Assembly (NCBI RefSeq): GCF_000876015.1
Contig: NZ_BBQM01000014.1
Location: 186,001-250,000 of the forward strand
Source of the DNA: Cupriavidus basilensis
Lineage (GTDB): Bacteria > Pseudomonadota > Gammaproteobacteria > Burkholderiales > Burkholderiaceae
DNA: 64,000 bases
Direction of reading: 5' to 3'
Both the position numbers and the translations under genes were made by a program. The notes under the pieces were generated by a model, which saw only the letters and a program-made list of their open reading frames with translations, was not told the DNA's origin and did no database searches. Each line of letters begins with the position of its first letter. Position 1 is the stretch's first letter. Shown here in pieces: positions 34,834 through 42,242 of this stretch.

Positions 34834-34905
34834 GGAGGGACGGACAGGGCGGCGGGGCAGGCAAGGACGGCGGCGCGATGATGGCGATGACGCGCGCGCG
34901 TCGCC

Positions 34906-37674
34906 TCAGTGCAGCGCGAGCGCGCGCCGGATCGCCTGCTTCAGCTCCTGCATCGAGGCCGGCTTGCCGAGGAAGATGTCGATGCCGGCGGCGCGGCTGC
35001 GGTGTTCCTCCTCGGCCAGCGTGGACGCGGACACCGCGATGATCGGCGTGTGCCTGCCGCCTTCGGTGGCGCGCACCTGCCGGGCGAGGTCGAAGCCGTC
35101 CATGCCGGGCATGTAGAGGTCGGTGATGAGCAGGTCCGCCGGCTCGGCGTGCAGCGCCTTCCAGGCGCCTTCGCCGTCGTCGCAGATCACCACGTTGTCG
35201 TAGCCGAGCTGCCGCAACTGGATCTTGAGCAGCAACTGGTTGACGCGATGGTCCTCGGCCACCACGATGCGCGCGGTCTTCTTGTCCGACGGCGCCGGCC
35301 CGTTGTCCGGTGGCGCCGCGGCGACCGCGTTGCCGCCCTTGCCGCGCAGCAGCGCTTCCTGGCACGCGGCGACGAAGGCGCTCCACGCGATGGGGTTGTC
35401 GTGCAGCACCACCGGGCCGCCGTCCGGCGCGTCGGCCGGCTGGCTGCCCTGGTGGGCCAGCAGGATGTCGCCGGCGCGCGCGCGGGCGCCGCGGGCGGCC
35501 ACGATGCGCAGCGGCGCGTCGTGGCCATCCGGCTTGCCGTGCGCGCCCGCCTCGCCCGTCAGCAGCGGCCGCATGCCGGCCGCGCTGGCATAGTGCTTGA
35601 GCGCCATCACCGCGGCCGCGTCGCTCACGTCGATGGCGATGTCGCGGCCGGCCAGTTGCGGGAACGCATGGCGCCCGCAATCGACCTTCAGGGCGAGCCG
35701 CAGCGTCACCGAGGTGCCGTTGCCCTCGTTGCTGCTGATCTCGAGCTGGCCGCCCATCAGTTCGGCCAGTTGCCGGCAGATCGTCAGCCCGAGGCCGGTG
35801 CCGCTGAAGCGCCGCGTGGAATGGCCGTCGATCTGCTCGAACGGCTCGAACAGCCGGCGCAGCGACTCGGCCGGAATGCCGATGCCGGTGTCGCTCACGG
35901 TGATCTCGATGGTCTCGTGCGCGCCGGCGCTCTCCACCAGCGTGGCGCTCACGCTGATGCTGCCCTGCATGGTGAACTTGATGGCGTTGGAGATCAGGTT
36001 GAGCAGGATCTGGCGGATGCGCGCGGTGTCCGCGAGGTAGCGCGCCGCGATGCCGGAGTCGATGCAGATGTTCATCCGCAGGCCCTTCTCGTAGGCATTG
36101 CCGGACAGCAGGAACACCGCGCCTTCGACCAGTTCGCGCATGTCGGTCTCGGCCTCGACGATCTTCATCTTGCCGGCGCCGATCTTGGCGTAGTCGAGGA
36201 TGTCGTTGAGGATCTGCAGCAGCGCCTCGCCCGAGCTGTTGGCCACCTGCGCGAGGTGGCGCTGGTGCTCGTCCAGCCCGGTGTCGATCAGCATCTCCAG
36301 CAGGCCCAGCATGCCATGCATCGGCGTGCGGATCTCGTGGCTCATCATGGCCAGGAAGCTGTCCTTGGCGTGCAGCGCGGCCTCGGCGGCATCCCTCGCC
36401 TGCATCAGCGCCTCGGCCTGCGCGCGCTCCTGCGCGGCGGCTTCCTGCAACTGCCGGATCAGCAGGTCGCGGTCGGCCTCCAGCTCGTCCTTGGCGATGG
36501 CCGCGCGCCGCAGCACCTGCACCGAATGCAGCAGCGCGCCGATCTGGGTGCTGCGCCGCGCCGACGGCAGCGACACCTTGTAGTCGCCGCCGGCGATGCG
36601 CCGGATGGCGTCGGTCGCGCCCGACAGCGGGCGGATCACGCGGTACGCGAACAGCACGATGATGACGGCCAGCGCCAGCAGCGCGATGCCGATGACGCCG
36701 CACAGCACGCGCAGCCGGCTGCCGGCGATGGCGTCCTGCGCCTGGATGATGTGTTCGGCCGAGGCGAGCTCGGCATTGCGCACGCGGATGATGGCGCTCA
36801 TGGTGGGCACGTAGCGCTCGGCGAAATCCGCGGTGGTCGGGTAGCGCAGGTCGTGCGGCGGCAGCGTGGCGATCTCGTTGAGATAGGCCAGGCCATCGGT
36901 GAAATAGCTCGAGCCCATTTCATGCATGGCCAGCAGCGATTCGCGGCGCGCGGCCTTGTCGTCGCGCGTGCGCATCATCACCAGCTCGCCCAGCGCGCGG
37001 ATCCTGCCGGTCTCCGTCCACAGCGCGCGCTGCTCGTCGACCGACAGCGCCCGGCGCGCGGTGAGCGCCGGGGTGAACACGGAGCCGGCGCGGCCGGCCT
37101 GCTCGCGCAGCTCGGCGGTCAGGCGCGCGATGCCGGCATGCTCGGCGGTCAGCGGCTCGGCGCGGATCAGGTCGAACATGACCTCGTCGGAGATCTGCAT
37201 GATGTCGGTGGTGGCCGTAAACATGGTGCTCAGCACCGTGCACAGCCGGTCGGTGGAGCGCCCCGGGCGCGGCAGTTGCACCAGCCGGTCGACGTGCGCG
37301 CGCGCGGCGCGCAGTTGCGCGTGCGTCTGCCGCATCTGCCTGGCGCTGGCCGAGCAATGGTCGCACTGAGAAGCCTCGAGGCCCGCGATGGCTGCCATCA
37401 TGGCGCTGTCCGTCTCGGCGCGCGCGCGTTCGAGGTCGTGCAGCTTGTTCTCCGGCGCGGGCGTGTCGCTGCCCAGCACGGCGTTGGACGGGCCGCGCTC
37501 CGCCGAGGCCTTCTCGGCCGCGACCAGCACCGCGCGGAACAGGTTCAGCATCGGCCCGGTCTCCTGCGCATCGTTGTAGGTCCGCCATTCCAGCAGCAGC
37601 AGGTAGCCCGCCAGACCCAGCGTGGTCACGAAGATGAAGGCGGCAACCAGCCGGAAGCGTCGGTCAATGCGCAT
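34906..37674 (-). CDS. Hybrid sensor histidine kinase with helical periplasmic domain
   Basis: 922 residues. Transmembrane helix 8-28, a mainly helical periplasmic domain (about 30-318) with a Cys pair in QCDHCSA, a second transmembrane helix at about 320-345, a HAMP linker, HisKA with His446 in MMSHEIRTPMHG, HATPase (RQILLNLISNAIKF; GTGLGLTI), a linker of about 150 residues that may be a vestigial receiver, and a receiver with Asp852 in LLITDLYMPGMDG. No HPt domain is present. It is convergent with the BvgS-like kinase, with which it shares its catalytic core layout, and could feed the same HPt protein. The sensed signal is unknown. No strong ribosome site is visible before ATG 37674. Confidence 0.92.
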   Translation of the reverse strand: MRIDRRFRLVAAFIFVTTLGLAGYLLLLEWRTYNDAQETGPMLNLFRAVLVAAEKASAERGPSNAVLGSDTPAPENKLHDLERARAETDSAMMAAIAGLEASQCDHCSASARQMRQTHAQLRAARAHVDRLVQLPRPGRSTDRLCTVLSTMFTATTDIMQISDEVMFDLIRAEPLTAEHAGIARLTAELREQAGRAGSVFTPALTARRALSVDEQRALWTETGRIRALGELVMMRTRDDKAARRESLLAMHEMGSSYFTDGLAYLNEIATLPPHDLRYPTTADFAERYVPTMSAIIRVRNAELASAEHIIQAQDAIAGSRLRVLCGVIGIALLALAVIIVLFAYRVIRPLSGATDAIRRIAGGDYKVSLPSARRSTQIGALLHSVQVLRRAAIAKDELEADRDLLIRQLQEAAAQERAQAEALMQARDAAEAALHAKDSFLAMMSHEIRTPMHGMLGLLEMLIDTGLDEHQRHLAQVANSSGEALLQILNDILDYAKIGAGKMKIVEAETDMRELVEGAVFLLSGNAYEKGLRMNICIDSGIAARYLADTARIRQILLNLISNAIKFTMQGSISVSATLVESAGAHETIEITVSDTGIGIPAESLRRLFEPFEQIDGHSTRRFSGTGLGLTICRQLAELMGGQLEISSNEGNGTSVTLRLALKVDCGRHAFPQLAGRDIAIDVSDAAAVMALKHYASAAGMRPLLTGEAGAHGKPDGHDAPLRIVAARGARARAGDILLAHQGSQPADAPDGGPVVLHDNPIAWSAFVAACQEALLRGKGGNAVAAAPPDNGPAPSDKKTARIVVAEDHRVNQLLLKIQLRQLGYDNVVICDDGEGAWKALHAEPADLLITDLYMPGMDGFDLARQVRATEGGRHTPIIAVSASTLAEEEHRSRAAGIDIFLGKPASMQELKQAIRRALALH

Positions 37675-38010
37675 GTGCTGTTTCAGGTGCGGTTATGTAC
37701 TTGTGCTGACGGCGCCTCGTGAGCACATGTCATTGCCGATGGCGTGGCCGGGGCAGTGCAATGTGCCGGCCACGTCCGCCGGGCCGTCCGTGGCGCGACG
37801 GCGGCCTGGAGTGGGAGGCCGGCTCGTGCGTTCGCCGGCGAAAGACGGCGGACAGGCACGCCGGAAGCCCACGCAATGCCTGTCGGCTGCGCGGCGCGGT
37901 CAAGGACGGGTGGCTTGTCATGTGGGGTCGCCAGAACGGCGCGCGAGCGGGTCCGGGCGGAACATGCCGATAACACGCAGGACTTTATCCCGCCATTTCC
38001 GACATGATTT

Positions 38011-38024
38011 TGGGAAATTTCCCA
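38011..38024. promoter_or_regulatory. TGGGAAATTTCCCA palindrome
   Basis: A 14-base perfect palindrome in the upstream region of the hybrid kinase at 37674. It is the longest of the GGAAATTTCC-core elements in the window and has a second copy ten bases away. Candidate operator, unknown binding protein. Confidence 0.5.
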
Positions 38025-38033
38025 ATGTAGGAG

Positions 38034-38045
38034 GGGAAAATTCCC
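38034..38045. promoter_or_regulatory. GGGAA-AA-TTCCC inverted repeat
   Basis: Perfect five-base arms with an AA spacer. It is centred 22 bases (about two helical turns) from the centre of the 38011-38024 palindrome, a spacing suited to two dimers binding the same DNA face. Confidence 0.45.
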
Positions 38046-38439
38046 AATCACATTGCTGTGCTGTAGGAATCTCCCGAGATGCTCGCGCAGCGGCGCGGCA
38101 TGTCGGCCAATCGCAATGCGAAGGCCCTGTTTGCAGCCTGTGCGCGCGGCAAGGGACGCTCCGCCAACGGCAGGCAGTTCGCGCATTCCGGCGCGGCGCG
38201 CGCCGCGCCGATGCCATTCGGAATGGCCTGCGCCGGAGCGGGGAGGGCGGGGCCGCGCGCCGGCCGCCCGTCAATGCATGCGCGGCGGGCGGGTGTGGCG
38301 AAGCGGGTGCGCGGCGGGCCGCAGGCGGGCGTTCACGCGCCGGCCCGGGATGTCGGCCGGATTCAGGCCGCCGGCGCGGCCGGAGAGGACAAGCGCATGG
38401 CGCGCCGGCCCAAAGGATAGCAAGGATGCGAGCGACGCA

Positions 38440-39786
38440 TCACGGTGCGCGCGCGCCGGCAAGCGCCACGGCGCGCGGCGCGGCGGTGGTGTCCGCGTGG
38501 CCGGATGGCGGCACGGCCACGCGGCTCGCCAGCTCCACGAAGCTGGCCACGCTCGCCGTGCGCAGCGGATGGTAGGCGACCTGGTGGCGCTCGCACACGC
38601 GCTTGATCATGTTCATCGAATCGTGGTCGATGCAGTCCACCGGGAAGACCACCATGTCGGCGCGCGCCACCGTCGCGGCCAGCAGGCCCTTGCGGTCCTC
38701 GATGCCGCCGTCGTGCAGCACCAGGTGGCCGCCGGTCGATTCGACCAGCGCCTTGAGCGCGTTGTTGGAGCCGGGGCGGCCGCCCACGTACACGATGCGC
38801 TTGCCCTCCAGGTGGCGCAGCCCCGGATGGCGCCCGCGCGGCTCGCCGTCCTGGCCGCCGGCCGCGAGCACGGCCTGTTCCAGCGCGCGCGTCTCGGCGT
38901 GGCTGGCGGCCAGTTGCGCCAGCGCGTCGTCGCGCTGCGCGCGCAGCGCCTGCGCCGCTTCCTGCTCCCGCAGCGCATGCTGCTCCGCGGCCTCGCGGCG
39001 GCTCGCGTGCAGCGCGGCGGCCCGCTCGTGCTCGGCCAGCGCGTCGCGCAGCGCGCGCAGCTCCGCCTGCGCCGGCGTGCCCTCGGCGCCGGCGCGCGCG
39101 CTGGCGTGGGCGAGCCGCTCGCCCAGCGCCGCGAGCTCGCGCGCCTGCGCGTCATGCCGCGCGCTCATTTCCTGCAGGCGTTCCTGTTGCCGCTCGAGCT
39201 TGGCGCGCAGCGCGGCGTTGTCTTCCTCCAGCGCCATCAGCCGCCGGATGTCGGCGCGGTTGGCGGCGCCCACCAGGTGCGACAGCATGTGCACCTCGCC
39301 GAAGGCGGCCTGGCGCACCGGGCTGCTCGCTTCCGGATGGGTCATCACGGCCCAGTAGGCCGGCGGGATGTCGCCGCTGGCCACCGCTTCCTGCCAGAGC
39401 TTGAGCACGGCGTCGGCGTCGCGCGCCGCGTTGAAGTGGCGCAGGGCCTGCGCATAGCGCTCGTCGAGCGCTTTCTGCAGGGCCTTGCAGCCGTCGCCGC
39501 CCGCGCCGGCGAGCTTGACCGCCTCGTGGTGGATTTCCAGGTCGGTGGCGCGCTGCCGGTCCAGCGCCACGAAGCGCGGCACCAGCTTGCGCAGCTCGCC
39601 GGTGGTCATGCACGTGCCGATGATCGAGCAGTGCAGGTGCGAGTCCAGCTCGGCCAGGCGCGCGCGGCGCCGCGCGGGGCGTGCCTGCGGCGCCGCCGGC
39701 GCGCAGCAGGCCAGGGGCGCCGGCTGGTTGCCGAGCGCCGTCTCGATGCCGTTGGCGCGGGCCAGGCGAAACGGTGGAGCGTGCAT
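38440..39786 (-). CDS. DUF2325 domain-containing protein
   Basis: 448 residues from ATG 39786 (GAGG eight bases before). Three parts: an N-terminal region with a possible metal site (HLHCSIIGTC, His50, His52, Cys53, Cys59, and Cys27-Cys28 earlier), a long Ala/Arg/Glu-rich coiled coil at about 165-290, and a C-terminal DUF2325 domain (IVYVGGRPGSNNALKALV, then VVFPVDCIDHDSMNMIKRVC). The biochemical role of DUF2325 is not known to me. It is divergent from a molybdate-binding Mop protein and close to a sulfite-oxidase-fold lipoprotein and a ModE domain, which suggests a link to molybdenum or to a metal cofactor. No membrane segment. Confidence 0.88.
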   Translation of the reverse strand: MHAPPFRLARANGIETALGNQPAPLACCAPAAPQARPARRRARLAELDSHLHCSIIGTCMTTGELRKLVPRFVALDRQRATDLEIHHEAVKLAGAGGDGCKALQKALDERYAQALRHFNAARDADAVLKLWQEAVASGDIPPAYWAVMTHPEASSPVRQAAFGEVHMLSHLVGAANRADIRRLMALEEDNAALRAKLERQQERLQEMSARHDAQARELAALGERLAHASARAGAEGTPAQAELRALRDALAEHERAAALHASRREAAEQHALREQEAAQALRAQRDDALAQLAASHAETRALEQAVLAAGGQDGEPRGRHPGLRHLEGKRIVYVGGRPGSNNALKALVESTGGHLVLHDGGIEDRKGLLAATVARADMVVFPVDCIDHDSMNMIKRVCERHQVAYHPLRTASVASFVELASRVAVPPSGHADTTAAPRAVALAGARAP

Positions 39787-40013
39787 GCGATACCTCGCGT
39801 GGAAAAGGGCAGGCCCGGCACCGCGCCGCGTGGCAGCCAGGCGCGGGGTCCCGCCGTCTCGGCGAAATATACCATTGAATATAACGGATGTGCGGAGCCG
39901 CGCCGGACCGGCGGAAGCCGCGCGCAAAGGCGGTAATATTTGCTGGCTGGGTGCCCGGCTCACCGCCGGCGCGCGCGCCGGCGTCCTTGCGGCCAGAGCG
40001 ATGGCCGCCGAAA

Positions 40014-40040
40014 CGACCAATCGATCAATCGACCAATCGA
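40014..40040. repeat. Direct repeat CGACCAATCGA x2 before the molbindin gene
   Basis: The 11-base sequence CGACCAATCGA occurs at 40014-40024 and again at 40030-40040, separated by TCAAT, immediately before the GAGGGGA ribosome site of the molbindin gene. It may be an operator or simply a short duplication. Confidence 0.4.
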
Positions 40041-40047
40041 GGGGAAG

Positions 40048-40476
40048 ATGAATATCAGCGCAAGAAACAAGCTCGACGGCAAGGTAAGCGCCATCCGCCA
40101 GGGCGCGGTCAACGACGAGATCGACCTGGAGATTGCCGGCGGCGTGCGCATCGTCGCCAGCATCACCGGCGAGAGCACCAGGCGGCTGGGGCTGGCCGTG
40201 GGCAAGGACGCCACCGCCCTGATCAAGGCCTCGTCGGTGATCGTCGGCGTGCCCGATCCGGGCACGCTGCTGTCGGCCCGCAACCAGCTCGTGGGCACGG
40301 TGTCGGGCATCAAGACCGGCGCCGTCAATTCGGAGGTCGCCATCGGCCTGCCGCAGGGCGGCGAGATCGTGGCCATCATCACCAACGAGAGCGTCGGCGG
40401 CCTCGGCCTGAAGCAGGGCGGCGCGGCCGTCGCCATCTTCAAGGCCTCCAGCGTGCTGCTGGCCGTGCGCGCCTGA
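40048..40476 (+). CDS. Di-Mop molbindin (molybdate-binding, TOBE-type)
   Basis: 142 residues from ATG 40048, just after GAGGGGA. Two tandem Mop domains of about 68 residues: the first opens MNISARNKLDGKVSAIRQGA, the second LLSARNQLVGTVSGIKTGA. Each carries the SARN motif, a G-A-V-N turn (GAVNDE, GAVNSE) and a closing KASSV-(I/L)-(V/L). Such molbindins bind molybdate (or tungstate) oxyanions at subunit interfaces and act as cytoplasmic storage or buffering proteins. The gene sits among other molybdenum-related genes. Length matches two-domain molbindins (ModG-like). Confidence 0.92.
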   Translation: MNISARNKLDGKVSAIRQGAVNDEIDLEIAGGVRIVASITGESTRRLGLAVGKDATALIKASSVIVGVPDPGTLLSARNQLVGTVSGIKTGAVNSEVAIGLPQGGEIVAIITNESVGGLGLKQGGAAVAIFKASSVLLAVRA

Positions 40477-40492
40477 GCCCGGCGCGGGCTCA
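40474..40492. terminator. Compact bidirectional hairpin carrying both stop codons
   Basis: TGAGCCCG (40474-40481) and CGGGCTCA (40485-40492) are perfect arms around GCG. The element contains the stop codon of the molbindin gene on one strand and of the convergent lipoprotein gene on the other. It probably terminates or insulates both messages. Confidence 0.5.
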
Positions 40493-41491
40493 GCGGGCGG
40501 GCGGCGCCGCGAACACCTCCAGGCTGACCAGCCTGGAGACGTGGCGGCCGGGCTTGCCGTCGCCCGGAATCACCAGCCGGGCAAAGCCGCCGGCGCCCAG
40601 CGGCGCGCCGTCCATCTCGTAGGCGATCAGGTCCGGCTGGTTGCCGAAGCCGGGCGCGATCTCGCCCAGCGCCACCAGCGCCTTGTAGCCGTCGCTGCCG
40701 GTGGCCACCACGTACATCGCCAGCATGCCGTTCTTCGCGGCGCCGGGCGCCAGGCCGGCCCGGGCATCGAGCAGGTCCCACAAGCTCGCGCCGGTATAGG
40801 TGTGGGCGCCGACCGTGCGCGTCACCGCCGGGAGTGCCTTGAGCGCGGCGAGGTCGAAGCTGCCGGGCTGCCTGACCGCCCCGCTCACCGCGATCCGGGT
40901 CGAGGGGGCGCCGTCCGCCGCGGCCACCGTGGAGCCGGACGCGCGCACTTCCAGCCGCCGCAGGCCGGCCACGTAGCGCCCGCCCTCGCCGTCGCCGGGC
41001 GCGGTCACGCGCAGCGGGCCGCCGGCGGCCAGCGGCGCCGCCGCGCCGTCCACGGCCTCGCCATAGGCCACCAGGCTGGCGCGGTTGCCGAAGTCCGGCT
41101 TCAGTTCCGCGAGGGAAAAGACCACCCGGTAGCCGTCCGCGCCGGTGGCCAGCACATAGCGCGCCAGCGCGTCGTTCCTGGCTGCCGGGTCCGCCTGGAT
41201 GCCCATGCCGTCGAGCAGGTTCCACAGCGGCGTGCCCACGTAGGTATGGGTCTGCGTGCCGCGGCTGCTGGCGAAGCTGACGGTCTGGGTGACGGCGGGC
41301 AGCGCGTGGAGTCGGGGCAGCGTGAGCGTTGCCGGGCGGTCGAGCGCTCCGGCCACCTGCAACTGGCCATCGGCCGGGGCCGGTGGCGCCACCGCGCCGC
41401 CGGGGATGTTGGGGCCGCCGCATGCCGACAGCAGCAGCGGCACGAGGGCGGCGCACAACAATGCGGACAGCGGACCGTTCGGCTTGCGCAT
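40490..41491 (-). CDS. Lipoprotein with two sulfite-oxidase-fold (molybdopterin-type) repeats
   Basis: 333 residues, GGAGGAATCC before ATG 41491. Lipoprotein signal with lipobox LLSAC (Cys24). The mature part has two similar repeats: the first with LQVAGALDRPATLTLPRLHALP and HTYVGTPLWNLLDGMGI, the second with IAVSGAVRQPGSFDLAALKALP and HTYTGASLWDLLDAR. These match the oxidoreductase molybdopterin-binding domain of the sulfite oxidase superfamily. Apart from the lipobox Cys there is no Cys in the mature protein, so the usual Mo-coordinating Cys is absent and catalysis is doubtful. It may bind a pterin or another ligand in the periplasm. Convergent with the molbindin gene. Confidence 0.8.
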   Translation of the reverse strand: MRKPNGPLSALLCAALVPLLLSACGGPNIPGGAVAPPAPADGQLQVAGALDRPATLTLPRLHALPAVTQTVSFASSRGTQTHTYVGTPLWNLLDGMGIQADPAARNDALARYVLATGADGYRVVFSLAELKPDFGNRASLVAYGEAVDGAAAPLAAGGPLRVTAPGDGEGGRYVAGLRRLEVRASGSTVAAADGAPSTRIAVSGAVRQPGSFDLAALKALPAVTRTVGAHTYTGASLWDLLDARAGLAPGAAKNGMLAMYVVATGSDGYKALVALGEIAPGFGNQPDLIAYEMDGAPLGAGGFARLVIPGDGKPGRHVSRLVSLEVFAAPPAR

Positions 41492-41684
41492 CTGGATTCC
41501 TCCCGTGGTTCCGCGGGCGCGCCGCGTGGCGGCGTTCCCGGCTGCCGGCGCGGCGCTCGCGGGGGCGCGGCCGGCGTTATGTCGACTCTAACATAGCGCC
41601 CGGCGCACATATCGGGACGGCGGCGGGCGCGTTCCGGGTGCGCATCGATACCGCCGCGGGGCCGCGCCGAGTTACCATCGCGTC

Positions 41685-42086
41685 ATGGTCAAACTAGCCC
41701 GCTCCCGTACCACCGTCAGCCCGGACGCACCGCAGGCGCTCCTGCGCATGCGCATCATGCTCGGCGACACCATCGCCATCGGCCCCGGCAAGATCGCCCT
41801 GCTCGAAGCCATCCGCGCCTGCGGCTCCATCTCGGCCGCGGCCAAGCGCCTCGACATGTCCTACAAGCGGGCGTGGGACCTGCTCAACGAGATCAACCGC
41901 TCGCTGGCCCTGCCGGCGGTCGATTCCGAGCACGGCGGCTCGCAGGGCGGCGGCACGGTGCTCACGCCCGTCGGCGAGGAAGTGATCCGCCTCTACCGCG
42001 CCGCCGAGGCGCGCGCCGCCAAGGCCTGCGCGGGCGAGATCGACGGGCTGATCCGCCTGCTGGCCCGCCCCGGGCCCACGCCCTGA
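41685..42086 (+). CDS. ModE N-terminal domain-type molybdenum-responsive regulator
   Basis: 133 residues from ATG 41685, no strong ribosome site. It consists only of the winged helix-turn-helix of ModE (GPGKIALLEAIRACGSISAAAKRLDMSYKRAW..., motif at about 33-66), followed by the wing (GGSQGGGTVLTPVGEEVI) and a dimerisation helix. The C-terminal Mop (molybdate-sensing) domains of full ModE are missing. The nearby di-Mop molbindin could in principle supply the sensing part as a separate polypeptide; that is inference. It probably regulates molybdate uptake or molybdoenzyme genes. Confidence 0.88.
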   Translation: MVKLARSRTTVSPDAPQALLRMRIMLGDTIAIGPGKIALLEAIRACGSISAAAKRLDMSYKRAWDLLNEINRSLALPAVDSEHGGSQGGGTVLTPVGEEVIRLYRAAEARAAKACAGEIDGLIRLLARPGPTP

Positions 42087-42242
42087 AACCGCCGCGGAAA
42101 TGCCGGCCGCAGGCCGGCCGCGCACCCGGTTCCGCCTGGAAATAGTCCGCCCCCTTTGTGATGCGCATGAGACGCGCGTCATGGGAGTGTCATGCTCCGG
42201 CAGGAGGATGGCGCTTCATCTTTGCGCAAGGGGGAGCGGAAC

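Larger units (their letters stand above)
37675..38439. other. 765-base intergenic region upstream of hybrid kinase
   Basis: No gene is supported: the open frames are Arg-, Gly- and Ala-rich without ribosome sites. An AT-rich patch at about 37975-38080 holds two palindromes (38011-38024 and 38034-38045), followed by TAGGAATCTCCC at 38063. This patch is the likely control region for the kinase gene, although it lies over 300 bases from its start. Confidence 0.55.

Noticed and set aside
39888-40047. Upstream in-frame extension of the molbindin gene
   Set aside because: Arg-rich and unlike the family; the SARN motif and ribosome site fix the start at 40048.
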